From positions 1-64,000 of the IMG/VR virus record IMGVR_UViG_3300033273_000658: a DNA stretch of 64,000 bases. The stretch is one strand, 5' to 3'. This DNA is from a virus. Both the position numbers and the translations under genes were made by a program. Below are positions 8,233 through 16,695 of the stretch, piece after piece; the first letter of the stretch is position 1, and the number at the start of each line of letters is the position of its first letter. The notes below the pieces were generated by a model, which was given only the letters and a program-made list of their open reading frames with translations, ran no database searches and had not been told where the DNA came from.

Positions 8233-8864
8233 AATTAACAACAGCAAACTTAAGACAACTGATTAAAGAAGAGCTTGAAGCAGTAATCGCCGAGGCTAAT
8301 TCCGCTGACATCGATATAAGCCGACAAAATTTATTAGATAGAAAACTCGCAGGAGAATTTGACTACCTTGGAGGAGAAGCAGATTTTATGAATCGGTACA
8401 ACAAACTAGCCCCCAAAGGAAGAACAGGAGAGCCTGGTGTTGATGGGCATGAAGTAATGAATAATAAAGCAAAAGCCAAACGAGCAGCGCAGGCCCAAGC
8501 TGCACAGGATGCACAAGATTACAAAGATGCCAAAGGAAGATACGAAAAATCGGTTGCTGATTATATAAAGAGAGGAGATAAGCTCTCAAATGACATAAAA
8601 GGTGCTTCCAGCGAACAGAAAACAAAACTTGCACAAGTTTATAATGAAATGTTCCCAGGAGCAGGCAAGGCTATAGGGTCGCCAAAAGCAGACCCAGCTA
8701 GGATTGCTCAACAGATGGCTGATACATTTAGTGATCCGAGTTTTTTTAGAGATAATGAAAACTTAAACATGTTTGTAGATTTTGAGATAGCAGCTAAAAA
8801 GGTCCTTAATCCCACAGCAAAAAAGAAGCCTGGATTTTTTAGTCGCTTTTTCAAAGAAGAATAA
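8229..8864 (+). CDS. Capsid-targeted candidate with tag ending in IAE-A
   Basis: This 211-residue protein opens with MKLTTANLRQLIKEELEAV followed by I-A-E-A (20-23). I-A-E before Ala is exactly the type of site cut by T4 gp21 in internal proteins. The body is Lys/Ala-rich and helical (NKAKAKRAAQAQAAQDAQD) and ends FFSRFFKEE. Composition is reminiscent of T4 internal proteins that coat packaged DNA, but there is no recognisable enzyme domain. It sits directly before the terminase gene. Confidence 0.55.
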   Translation: MKLTTANLRQLIKEELEAVIAEANSADIDISRQNLLDRKLAGEFDYLGGEADFMNRYNKLAPKGRTGEPGVDGHEVMNNKAKAKRAAQAQAAQDAQDYKDAKGRYEKSVADYIKRGDKLSNDIKGASSEQKTKLAQVYNEMFPGAGKAIGSPKADPARIAQQMADTFSDPSFFRDNENLNMFVDFEIAAKKVLNPTAKKKPGFFSRFFKEE

Positions 8865-8873
8865 AGGTAATAA

Positions 8874-10457
8874 ATGGCTTTCTCATTATCAAAGAAAGAA
8901 ATTGTAAAGGAAATTGTTAAGTCCGGCAAAGATCCGCAATACTTCATAAATAACTATTGTCGTATTTCGCATCCAATGCACGGGCTTATTCCGTTTAAAA
9001 CTTATCCTTATCAAGATGATTTGATAAATGATTTTAATGATTTTCGTTTCACGGTAATTTTAAAAGCAAGACAGTTAGGTATCTCAACAATCTCGGCTGC
9101 TTATGCTGTTTGGTTTATGTTATTCCACAGAGATAAAAACATACTTGTGATAGCGACAAAATTTCAAACCGCAGCTAACCTCGTAAAGAAAGTCAAGAAC
9201 ATAATGCAATACCTTCCGGAGTGGATGAAAGTCGCTAAGATCAAAGTTGATAACAGAACATCGTTTGAACTTTCAAACGGCTCTCAAATTAAAGCCGCAT
9301 CAACTTCTGGAGATGCTGGTCGTTCGGAAGCATTGTCTCTTCTTATTATTGATGAGGCTGCGCACATTGATGGACTTGACGATCTGTGGACGGGTCTTTA
9401 TCCTACGCTATCAACCGGTGGGCGTTGCATTGCACTCTCAACTCCGAATGGTGTTGGTAACTGGTTTCATAAAACTTATGTTGCAGCAGACAATGGAGAA
9501 TCAGATTTTAAGCCGGTCAACCTCCCATGGGATGTTCACCCAGAAAGAAATCAGGCATGGTTTGAGAAAGAGACAAAAAACATGTCTCGCAGACAAATAG
9601 CACAAGAATTAGAATGTAATTTCAATACTTCCGGTGATACTGTTATTCATTCGGATGACATTGCTTGGTTACAAGAACAAATTAGAGAGCCAATTTATAG
9701 GACAGGATATGATAGAAATTTTTGGATATGGGAGAAGTACCGAGATGGAGGCCATTATCTTCTCGTTGCCGATGTTGCTAGAGGCGATGGGGCTGATAAT
9801 TCTGTATTTCATGTACTAGACGTAGGAAAGATGGAGATTGTAGCAGAGTATCAAGGCAAACCATCACTTGACATGTATGCTCAAATGTTATACTCAGCAG
9901 GAATGGAATATGGTAAATGCCTTCTTGTTGTTGAGAATAATGGTATTGGTATTTCTGTTTTTGAAAAGCTGAAAGATTTAGGCTATGAAAACCTTTACTA
10001 TTCTGTAAAGGGAACTCATGAGTTTGTCGATGCATCTCAAGGTGAATTTATGAATAATGCTATTGGTGGTTTCACGACTTCAACAAAGACACGACCACTT
10101 ATTGTAGCAAAACTTGAAGAATTTATCAGAAATAAAATTATAAAGATTCCTTCCGCAAGAGCATTTGATGAATTTAGAACTTTTATTTGGAACAACGGCA
10201 AACCAGAAGCTATGAGATCTTATCATGATGACATTGTAATGTGCCTTTCTATTATGTGTTGGGTAAGAGACACAGCCCTTGAAGTGTCACAAAAAGACAT
10301 GGAGTATCGTAAAGCTATGATCGATGGAATGTACATGAAAAAGAGTATTATGAATACAACCATAAAAGGGCAAGATGGGTATAATGCGGATTTTGAAACT
10401 AAATATAGAGAAGAGTTAAATAAAACAAGAAAATTTGCTTGGATTTTCAAAGGATAA
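8874..10457 (+). CDS. Terminase large subunit (gp17-like)
   Basis: This 527-residue motor pumps DNA into the prohead and cuts concatemers. The ATPase part has a deviant Walker A KARQLGIST (64-72) and Walker B LLIIDEAAHI (D160, E161), followed by the coupling motif ALSTPNG. The RNase H-fold nuclease begins with VADVARGDGADNSVFHV (D300), with further acidic residues downstream (VVENNGIG, and YHDDIVM near the end). Length is slightly below T4 gp17 (610). It is followed four bases later by the portal gene, the usual T4-like order. Confidence 0.95.
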   Translation: MAFSLSKKEIVKEIVKSGKDPQYFINNYCRISHPMHGLIPFKTYPYQDDLINDFNDFRFTVILKARQLGISTISAAYAVWFMLFHRDKNILVIATKFQTAANLVKKVKNIMQYLPEWMKVAKIKVDNRTSFELSNGSQIKAASTSGDAGRSEALSLLIIDEAAHIDGLDDLWTGLYPTLSTGGRCIALSTPNGVGNWFHKTYVAADNGESDFKPVNLPWDVHPERNQAWFEKETKNMSRRQIAQELECNFNTSGDTVIHSDDIAWLQEQIREPIYRTGYDRNFWIWEKYRDGGHYLLVADVARGDGADNSVFHVLDVGKMEIVAEYQGKPSLDMYAQMLYSAGMEYGKCLLVVENNGIGISVFEKLKDLGYENLYYSVKGTHEFVDASQGEFMNNAIGGFTTSTKTRPLIVAKLEEFIRNKIIKIPSARAFDEFRTFIWNNGKPEAMRSYHDDIVMCLSIMCWVRDTALEVSQKDMEYRKAMIDGMYMKKSIMNTTIKGQDGYNADFETKYREELNKTRKFAWIFKG

Positions 10458-10460
10458 TAA

Positions 10461-12428
10461 ATGGCTAAGAAAAATAAAAATTTAGGGAAGAATCCCTATA
10501 ATCCGGAGAATGGTCTTTTTCGTTCATTAACAAGATTGTTTTCTGGTCCAATTACCCAAAGAAGAACACAACAAGGTCGTGCATTGAGAAGACGACACTT
10601 AGATACATACGCTTCTCGTTTCACATCAGCTTCTGGTAAACAGTTCAAGAAACAAGAATACAATCCCATGAACATCATGACAGTTAACATGATTTCAAAT
10701 AGAAACAGAGCGGAACGTTATGTTGATTTTGATCAAATGGAGTATACACCAGAATGTGCATCTTCGTTGGACATCTATGCAGATGAAATGACAACACATT
10801 CATCCTTACAATCAATGCTCAGAATTAAATGTCCTAATGATGAGATTAAAACTATTCTTGATAATCTTTACCATAATGTATTGAATATTGAACATAATTT
10901 ATTCGGCTGGTGTAGAACCATGTGTAAGTATGGAGATCTTTTTCTTTACTTAGACATTGAAGAAGCTATTGGAGTTCGTGCATGTATTGGGCTTCCTCCA
11001 CAAGAGATTGAAAGACTTGAAGGAGAAGATGAGACAAATCCCAATTATGTTCAATTTCAATGGAACTCAGCTGGTATGACACTAGAAAACTGGCAGATGG
11101 CACATTTTAGAATACTTGGCAATGATAAGCATGCCCCCTATGGGACATCTGTCCTAGAACCAGCAAGAAGAATTTGGAGACAACTTACTCTCCTTGAAGA
11201 CGCTATGATGGCATACCGAATCGTACGTGCTCCGGAGAGACGCGTATTTAAAATCGATGTCGGCAATATTCCTCCACAAGATGTCGAACAATACATGCAG
11301 AAGGTTATGACTCAAATGAAGCGTCATCAAGTCGTGGACCCCAAAACAGGTCGACTTGATTTAAGATACAATCCATTGTCAATTGAAGAAGATTATTATA
11401 TTCCTATTCGCGGTACCTCAAACACGGATATTGTTTCTCTCAAAGGTGGAGAAATGACAGCGCAAATTGAAGATGTGAAGTATCTCAGAGATAAGTTGTT
11501 CTCCGCACTTAAAATCCCTCAATCCTATCTCACAATGGGAGAAGGTGCATCTGAGGATAAAACAACACTTGCACAAAAAGACATTAGATTCGCAAGGACA
11601 ATCCAAAGACTACAAAGAGTTGTTATTGCTGAACTTGAGAAGATTGGGATCGTTCACCTATTCACAATGGGTTTCCGCAACGATGATCTTCTTTGTTTTA
11701 AATTACAGTTAAATAATCCATCAAAGATCGCTGAACTTCAAGAGCTTGAACATTGGGATAAAAAATTCTCTGTTGCTGGAAATGCAACTGAGGGATACTT
11801 CTCACGTCGCTGGGTTGCAGAGAACCTGTTTGGTCTTTCCGATGAGGAATTTGTTCGTATGCAACGTGAAATGTTCTATGATAGAAAATTCTCATCCAGC
11901 CTAGAATCCGTTGGTCAAGCCGCAGAAGGCGGTGGAGCCGGAGGCGGTGGAGGTTTAGACCTTGGAGGAGGTTCATCCGGAGGTGGACTTGACTTAGGCG
12001 GTGATACCGGTGGAGATACTGGCGGTGGATTAGATTTAGGTGGTGACGCAGGAGACAAGGCTGCTGGGGACAAGAGCCCTGGTGCCGAAGGGGGTGATCA
12101 AAAAGACGATGTTCTCCTAGCCGAACCACCAGCTAAACGTGATGATAAGAAGAAAAAGACCAGAGGTCCTTATAAACGTCATCAAACATCATATTCAAAA
12201 GGTGGTAGAAAAAAACAAATGAAAAACCAAGCTACCGGAGAGTATGGAAATACATACAGAACGACTTTCCAAGGTAAATCAGGCTTTGGTGGTTTAGATT
12301 CTATTGCTCGTGGAATTACAGAGAGTAAAGAAACTGAAGAAGAGAAACTATTTAAAACATCAAAGCAAGTTGATAACTTGATTGAAAGTCTATTGAAAAA
12401 GGTGAAAGAAGATGAAACTAACTCTTGA
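10461..12428 (+). CDS. Portal vertex protein (gp20-like) with Gly-rich insertion
   Basis: This 655-residue protein forms the dodecameric DNA gateway of the head and docks the terminase. Core features of gp20 are visible: early ASSLDIYADEMTTHS, ILGNDKHAPYGTSVLEPARRIWRQL, MMAYRIVRAPERRVFKIDVGN, and LKIPQSYLTMGEGASEDKTTLAQKDIRFART. Residues about 490-545 form a long Gly/Asp repeat with several LDLGG units, then a basic tail (KKKKTRGPYKRHQTSYSKGGRKKQ). These C-terminal additions are not part of the T4 core and may sit inside the head or be trimmed. The next gene begins inside its last codons. Confidence 0.93.
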   Translation: MAKKNKNLGKNPYNPENGLFRSLTRLFSGPITQRRTQQGRALRRRHLDTYASRFTSASGKQFKKQEYNPMNIMTVNMISNRNRAERYVDFDQMEYTPECASSLDIYADEMTTHSSLQSMLRIKCPNDEIKTILDNLYHNVLNIEHNLFGWCRTMCKYGDLFLYLDIEEAIGVRACIGLPPQEIERLEGEDETNPNYVQFQWNSAGMTLENWQMAHFRILGNDKHAPYGTSVLEPARRIWRQLTLLEDAMMAYRIVRAPERRVFKIDVGNIPPQDVEQYMQKVMTQMKRHQVVDPKTGRLDLRYNPLSIEEDYYIPIRGTSNTDIVSLKGGEMTAQIEDVKYLRDKLFSALKIPQSYLTMGEGASEDKTTLAQKDIRFARTIQRLQRVVIAELEKIGIVHLFTMGFRNDDLLCFKLQLNNPSKIAELQELEHWDKKFSVAGNATEGYFSRRWVAENLFGLSDEEFVRMQREMFYDRKFSSSLESVGQAAEGGGAGGGGGLDLGGGSSGGGLDLGGDTGGDTGGGLDLGGDAGDKAAGDKSPGAEGGDQKDDVLLAEPPAKRDDKKKKTRGPYKRHQTSYSKGGRKKQMKNQATGEYGNTYRTTFQGKSGFGGLDSIARGITESKETEEEKLFKTSKQVDNLIESLLKKVKEDETNS

Positions 12429-12684
12429 AAGAATAAAAAAATTGATCAAAGAAGAACTTAATAATCTTAATGAAAACAAAGAAGATGAAGGAGTTGAAAA
12501 TTTGACTGATGAAGAGATCAAAGCAATAAGAAACGGTCTTTTTAATAAATACCTAGAAGGAATGAGACCAGAAGAAAGAGAAATAAATAAGGAAGAAGCA
12601 AAAGACATGTCAATACGTACACAAGAAGGAAGCAATGCTGTAGAATTCGAATATAAAGGAAAAAAATATTACGGACAAATTTAA
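12412..12684 (+). CDS. Small protein with capsid-targeting-like tag
   Basis: This 90-residue protein starts within the portal 3' end. It begins MKLTLERIKKLIKEELNNL, then N-E before Asn, so L-N-E at 19-21 is the candidate protease site. The remaining 69 residues are charged and end in a short beta-like segment (NAVEFEYKGKKYYGQI). No domain recognised. It is one of six proteins here with a close version of this N-terminus. Confidence 0.55.
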   Translation: MKLTLERIKKLIKEELNNLNENKEDEGVENLTDEEIKAIRNGLFNKYLEGMRPEEREINKEEAKDMSIRTQEGSNAVEFEYKGKKYYGQI

Positions 12685-12699
12685 ACAGAGGATAAATAC

Positions 12700-13512
12700 A
12701 TGAAACATAATAAGAAAAGAAATACCGCTTTTCTTTACGAATCTCTTGTAAAAGAACTAACAAAAGCGATTGTAAGACAACAAGAAGAAAGAAAAGGAAA
12801 GATTATAACAATTATCAAAGAAAACTTTGCAAAAGGATCTTTGCTAGAACAAGACTTAAGTCTTTACAAATCTATCTTGGAAAATAAAGATAAAATGACA
12901 AAAGACTTCATAGATCGTTTTCTTGTTGAAACAAAAAAAGATTACAATTCTTTAAATCGTAAATCTGTTTTCAATGCTCAAACAAAAGTCATAACACAAA
13001 TTAATCAACAACTCGGATCAGATGTGTTTAAGAACTTTGTTCCAAACTACAAAGACATTGCAACAGTTGGTGCTTGGTTTCAAGATAACATTCCACATGC
13101 CAAATCTCGCCTTATTGTTGAAACAAAAGTCAAAGCCTTGCTTGTTCCTTCCGAGAAACAAGAGAAAGAGATGAAGCACATCGACAATCTAACTTACAAA
13201 ACTTTTGTTAACAAGTTCAATGAAACCTATAAAAATTCTCTAAAAGAAAACCAGAAAAAACTCTTAACAAATTACATTGTTTCTTTCTCAGACAATGGTT
13301 TGGGATTGAAAACTTTTGTTAACGAAGAAGTGGGAATTTTAAAGAAAAAAATCTCCCAAAAACTTTCGGAGAGTATTGACACCCTTGGCGAAGAAAAGCG
13401 CCAAAATCTTGAAAAAGTTTCCATAATACTTGAAGATTTTACCAAAAAACAACTAGATCACAAAATGGTTGAGAAGCTGTTTTATATACAAGATCTTATG
13501 GGAGAATTATAA
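12700..13512 (+). CDS. Conserved hypothetical helical protein in head-assembly operon
   Basis: This 270-residue, Lys-rich, largely helical protein lies between portal and protease genes, the place where T4 carries 67 and 68 (prohead core). It is much longer than either and has no tag. I recall homologues at this position in marine T4-like phages, so a head-assembly role is plausible, but there is no motif to define it. Its stop overlaps the next start. Confidence 0.55.
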   Translation: MKHNKKRNTAFLYESLVKELTKAIVRQQEERKGKIITIIKENFAKGSLLEQDLSLYKSILENKDKMTKDFIDRFLVETKKDYNSLNRKSVFNAQTKVITQINQQLGSDVFKNFVPNYKDIATVGAWFQDNIPHAKSRLIVETKVKALLVPSEKQEKEMKHIDNLTYKTFVNKFNETYKNSLKENQKKLLTNYIVSFSDNGLGLKTFVNEEVGILKKKISQKLSESIDTLGEEKRQNLEKVSIILEDFTKKQLDHKMVEKLFYIQDLMGEL

Positions 13513-14111
13513 TGGTTCGTGTTAATGTTGTAAAGCCAGGAGGCTCAGAGGTTATACAAGATGATGTTGGGATTGATGTCAAACCAACAATTGACATCAA
13601 AGTTAATAAGACCAGTACTAATAGACATGTTTTTGAGTTGTATGTTCGCGAAGCTTTAAATGGAGATCTTATGATTTTTGATCATAAGGACATTGACATT
13701 ATCTTGATGCAAGAGCAAAAAAAGATTGTTGCGTTTGCAAAAGACATGTTAACCGATAATGTATATGGAGCTGAGTCTCGTTTGTTTGAATTTTTGAGAA
13801 AAAAAGGAATTGTTGCTTATGATTCTGTGCAGGGCGGCAACATCTATGGATCCATGGAAGCAAAAATTCTAGATTCAAAAAAATACAACTCTATCAAAGC
13901 TGCTTTGCTAAACATAGCTGAGTGGTTCAAAGAAGAAAAGCCAATGACTGATTCTTTGGAAGCACACGATGAATTGATGGACGATGCACTTTTAAACCCA
14001 GATGAAGAGCATGCAACAGAACTTGGAGAAGTGCCACATGAAGAAGAGAAAGGTTCAATACTTCAAAAGAATCTTTTTGCACCTTATCTATACGGTAGGT
14101 ACACTTACTAG
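13512..14111 (+). CDS. Conserved hypothetical protein in head-assembly operon
   Basis: This 199-residue protein has a beta-rich N-terminus, a helical middle (FEFLRKKGIVAYDSVQ, AALLNIAEWFKEE) and a strongly acidic stretch (HDELMDDALLNPDEEHATELGE) before an aromatic end (FAPYLYGRYTY). It is translationally coupled to the upstream gene (TAATG). No domain recognised; position suggests a role in head assembly. Confidence 0.5.
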   Translation: MVRVNVVKPGGSEVIQDDVGIDVKPTIDIKVNKTSTNRHVFELYVREALNGDLMIFDHKDIDIILMQEQKKIVAFAKDMLTDNVYGAESRLFEFLRKKGIVAYDSVQGGNIYGSMEAKILDSKKYNSIKAALLNIAEWFKEEKPMTDSLEAHDELMDDALLNPDEEHATELGEVPHEEEKGSILQKNLFAPYLYGRYTY

Positions 14112-14119
14112 AGGTTAAC

Positions 14120-14431
14120 GTGGAAACATTACATTTTATTCTCGCCTGTTATGGTATGACTTTCATTCTCGTCTATGGGAAAATCTTTGAAGACTTGAGA
14201 CCAGAGAAAGACTATACAAAGAAATGGAACACACTATTTCATTGCCCACTATGTATGGGGTTTTGGGTTGGCGTGTTTATGTGGGCGATAAATGGTTTTA
14301 CGGAACTATTTACATTTGAATATTCATTAATTAACGCATTTTTATGCGGATGTATCTCTGCTGGTACATCTTACATTCTATCGATGTTGGTTGATGATTT
14401 TGGTTTTAAACATGGAGTTAAAGATGATTAG
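14120..14431 (+). CDS. DUF1360-like membrane protein (GTG start)
   Basis: This 103-residue protein starts at GTG. It has about three membrane segments and the motif FHCPLCMGFWVGV, the CPxCxGFW signature typical of the DUF1360 family of small membrane proteins found in phages and bacteria. The family has no settled function. It lies between head-assembly genes, and its last codons overlap a short 18-codon ORF. Confidence 0.65.
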   Translation: METLHFILACYGMTFILVYGKIFEDLRPEKDYTKKWNTLFHCPLCMGFWVGVFMWAINGFTELFTFEYSLINAFLCGCISAGTSYILSMLVDDFGFKHGVKDD

Positions 14432-14480
14432 TAAAAAATGGATGCTACAACCTGTGAGACGTTGCTGCTCAGGGTCCTGA
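14424..14480 (+). CDS. Possible 18-residue peptide immediately before a terminator
   Basis: The ATG at 14424 overlaps the previous stop and has GGAG six bases upstream (GGAGTTAAAG-ATG). It encodes MISKKWMLQPVRRCCSGS and stops with TGA three bases before a rho-independent hairpin. The peptide is basic, with a Cys pair. The tight link between stop codon and hairpin resembles leader peptides that affect termination, but it could be chance. Not certain to be a gene. Confidence 0.3.
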   Translation: MISKKWMLQPVRRCCSGS

Positions 14481-14483
14481 CTC

Positions 14484-14512
14484 AAGCGGAGAGAGACCGC
14501 TTATTTTTTTTT
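14484..14512 (+). terminator. Rho-independent terminator between the membrane-protein gene and the next tag gene
   Basis: AAGCGG and CCGCTT form a 6-bp stem with a 7-base loop, followed by a run of nine T. It divides the head operon just before the gene at 14524; TTGGAG after the T run is that gene's ribosome binding site. Confidence 0.75.
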
Positions 14513-14523
14513 GGAGAATATAA

Positions 14524-14730
14524 ATGAAATTAACAGCTGAAAAACTTAAAAAATTAATTAAAGAAGAAATGGAAAATCTTTCTGAGCAACCAAGCGATTC
14601 GGATGAACTTATGATGAATCTACAAAGAGCTCTTGAGGCTGCAACAGATCAAGCAAAAGATGGAGAAGTAAACTCAAAGATTAACGAGCTTTTAGAAATA
14701 GTTAGAAAATACAACACTGGTGAGAAATAA
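14524..14730 (+). CDS. Small protein with capsid-targeting-like tag
   Basis: 68 residues, starting MKLTAEKLKKLIKEEMENL, then S-E before Gln: L-S-E at 19-21 is the candidate cleavage site. Removing the tag would leave a 47-residue acidic helical peptide. It lies directly upstream of the protease gene predicted to process it. Such a small product resembles the T4 prohead-core proteins gp67 and gp68 and internal peptides in scale, but homology is not visible. Confidence 0.55.
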   Translation: MKLTAEKLKKLIKEEMENLSEQPSDSDELMMNLQRALEAATDQAKDGEVNSKINELLEIVRKYNTGEK

Positions 14731-14732
14731 TT

Positions 14733-15350
14733 ATGCCTAAACAACTCTTAACAGAATTTTACGCTCTTTGCAAAGATGGTGTTTGTTTAGATCTCTTATC
14801 AGAATCTGAAAGACGAGAGGTTGTCAAAGAAGGTGCAACGTATCTAACCGGTCGCCTTCAGACTGCTGATAAAAAGAATGGAAATGGAAGAACCTATCCA
14901 TACAAAGTTCTCAAGAGAGAGATTGAGAATTATAAGAAACTTGTCGCAGATAAAAGATCTTGCGGAGAACTTGATCATCCGGATGACTCTGTCATCAACC
15001 TTAAGAATGTTTCTCACATTGTCACTGACATTTGGTGGGAAGGTAAAGATGTGATGGGGAAGATCAAGGTTCTCACAACTCCTTCTGGTCGTATTTTAAA
15101 AGACCTAATCAATGATGGTGTTAAGCTTGGTATTTCTTCTCGTGGCCTTGGCTCTGTCAAAGAGTCCATGGGTGGACTAACAGAAGTTCAAGATGATTTT
15201 GAACTTATCTGTTTTGACATCGTTTCAGAGCCATCAACGCCAAATGCATTTGTTTACCCAAAAGGTAAAGGAACAATGTATGAGAACAAAATCAACGAAG
15301 CAAAGCAAAACATCGTTGATAATCTGTTTAAAAAAATACTTGAGGATTAA
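14733..15350 (+). CDS. Prohead core protease (gp21-like)
   Basis: This 205-residue serine protease matures the head by cleaving scaffold, capsid and internal proteins. Family signatures are clear: NGNGRTYPYKVLKREI, GELDHPDD (catalytic His82), GISSRGLGSV (nucleophile Ser135 or Ser136) and FDIVSEPSTPNAFV. Length matches T4 gp21 (212). T4 gp21 cuts after [L/I]-x-E; if this enzyme does the same, it would process the tags on the neighbouring small proteins and the capsid protein at LRE-A (59/60). It is flanked on both sides by tagged genes. Confidence 0.93.
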   Translation: MPKQLLTEFYALCKDGVCLDLLSESERREVVKEGATYLTGRLQTADKKNGNGRTYPYKVLKREIENYKKLVADKRSCGELDHPDDSVINLKNVSHIVTDIWWEGKDVMGKIKVLTTPSGRILKDLINDGVKLGISSRGLGSVKESMGGLTEVQDDFELICFDIVSEPSTPNAFVYPKGKGTMYENKINEAKQNIVDNLFKKILED

Positions 15351-15353
15351 ATT

Positions 15354-16046
15354 ATGAACTTGTCTTCTAGAGAATTAATTTCACTAATAAGAGAAGAGTT
15401 AAGTAATTTTCTAGATGAAATGAAATATGATTCTCGCAAAGATGTTGAAGGGTATGTTGATGCTGATGAACTAAAAGGTAAGCGCGTTTGGACACATACC
15501 AATAGGACACATAGAAACCAAGGTAAAAATGGAATGATTGGAATCTATGGCACAACTAGTTCTGGTGCGAGAACAGGCAACCCTTTATATTATACAAATT
15601 GTATCCGATTAGGACCTCCAGTTGTTTTCCAAACCAGCGAATCTGGTGTTGAAAGAATTCAAAAAACTGGAAAGAGGACTTTGGTCGCCGGTACTTCTGG
15701 TAAAGTCCTAGAAACCAACGAAGGAGAAAATCTATCAGGTTTTCTTCCGTTTACTTTTAGTCCTTTTGGAGATAAAAAGTTTTTTCACTTAGAAAGTGAT
15801 CCCAATAAAAAATTAGTTTCCGGAGATGAAGTTTACTTCCAAGCCTCTGAGGATGGTAAATATACATCGCTAGTTAAAAATCCTGTATTTCAAAATGACT
15901 CGGAAAACAAACAACTCTATTTACCTTATGAACCAGATGAAATGAAAAACATCACCAAGCTATCTCCTAAAGAAAAAAGAAGATACAATAGAAAACCAAA
16001 ACAAACGCCAAATAAAATACAATTACCATTAGAATTTGAGGATTAA
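15354..16046 (+). CDS. Capsid-targeted candidate, 230 residues, unknown function
   Basis: The N-terminus MNLSSRELISLIREELSNF, then L-D-E before Met, is a variant of the shared tag, with L-D-E at 20-22 as candidate cleavage site. The body appears beta-rich, with an SH3-like look (GKRVWTHTNRTHRNQGKNGMIG, SGDEVYFQASEDGKYTSL), and ends in a basic, Pro/Lys-rich tail. I do not recognise the fold. Its position after the protease gene supports a head role. Confidence 0.55.
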   Translation: MNLSSRELISLIREELSNFLDEMKYDSRKDVEGYVDADELKGKRVWTHTNRTHRNQGKNGMIGIYGTTSSGARTGNPLYYTNCIRLGPPVVFQTSESGVERIQKTGKRTLVAGTSGKVLETNEGENLSGFLPFTFSPFGDKKFFHLESDPNKKLVSGDEVYFQASEDGKYTSLVKNPVFQNDSENKQLYLPYEPDEMKNITKLSPKEKRRYNRKPKQTPNKIQLPLEFED

Positions 16047-16463
16047 ATGAAAAAGAACGAACTAAAGAAAATTTTAAAGCCGCTAATTAAAGAGTGCATC
16101 AAAGAGGTAATCTTTGAAGAAGGCGCTCTTTCTACTATCATTACTGAGGTTGTAAAGGGCACTTCCGGATCTCAACAGATTGTTGAAACAAGAGCGCAAG
16201 AACCCAAGCAAGACTTTGCAAGACAAGAGAGAAAGATGCAAGAGGCAAAAGAACGAAAGCGTAAACTTCTAGATTCAATTGGAAAAGATGCATACAACGG
16301 GGTTAACCTATTTGAAGGAACAACACCTACGTCAGCTCCTTCTTCTACTCAAGGTCAGGGGCCACTTGATAGTGTTGCTCCTCATGATCCAGGTGTTGAC
16401 ATCTCTGGTATTTTCTCTGGTCATTCTGCAAAGATTTGGCAAAAACTATCAGGAAAGGATTAA
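16047..16463 (+). CDS. Helical protein with a divergent tag-like N-terminus
   Basis: 138 residues. The N-terminus (KKILKPLIKECIKEV, then I-F-E-E) keeps the L-I-K-E core of the shared tag and a possible I-F-E site at 22-24, but the opening M-K-L-T is lost. A charged helical middle (QDFARQERKMQEAKERKRKLLD) and a Ser/Pro/Gly-rich linker follow. The TAATG stop/start overlap couples it to the bS21 homologue. Function unknown; possibly another internal head protein. Confidence 0.5.
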   Translation: MKKNELKKILKPLIKECIKEVIFEEGALSTIITEVVKGTSGSQQIVETRAQEPKQDFARQERKMQEAKERKRKLLDSIGKDAYNGVNLFEGTTPTSAPSSTQGQGPLDSVAPHDPGVDISGIFSGHSAKIWQKLSGKD

Positions 16464-16678
16464 TGGCTGCTAATCATACAGTTCGACCTCGCAGAAATGA
16501 AAGCGGGGAACGTTTAATAAGAAGGTTTACAAGAAAGATCAAGAAGCTTGGTCTTATCGAAGAGATAAAAGAAAGACGACATCACAAGAAGCGTTCTGAT
16601 GTCAAAAGACGTGCAAAGCAACGTGCAATTGCAAGGCGGAAGAAAAAAGAGCAAAAAGAGAAGAAAAATACTAATTAA
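16463..16678 (+). CDS. Ribosomal protein bS21 homologue
   Basis: Starting at the ATG that overlaps the previous stop gives 71 residues. The pattern RPRRNESGERLIRRFTRKIKKLGLI and then KKRSDVKRRAKQRAIARR matches bS21: a conserved 'ENE..D.ALRRFKR....G' start, a helix, then a basic C-terminal helix. bS21 helps the small ribosomal subunit begin translation. From memory, S21 genes occur in several marine phages and may bias host ribosomes to phage mRNA. Here it sits inside the head operon, so it should be expressed late. A purely DNA-binding role for such a basic protein cannot be excluded. Confidence 0.7.
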   Translation: MAANHTVRPRRNESGERLIRRFTRKIKKLGLIEEIKERRHHKKRSDVKRRAKQRAIARRKKKEQKEKKNTN

Positions 16679-16695
16679 GTTAGTTCGGAGAAAAG

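Noticed and set aside
14431-14524. tRNA or other RNA gene in the gap after the DUF1360-like gene
   Set aside because: No cloverleaf or T-loop sequence; the gap is explained by a short ORF and a terminator. No tRNA was supportable anywhere in the window.
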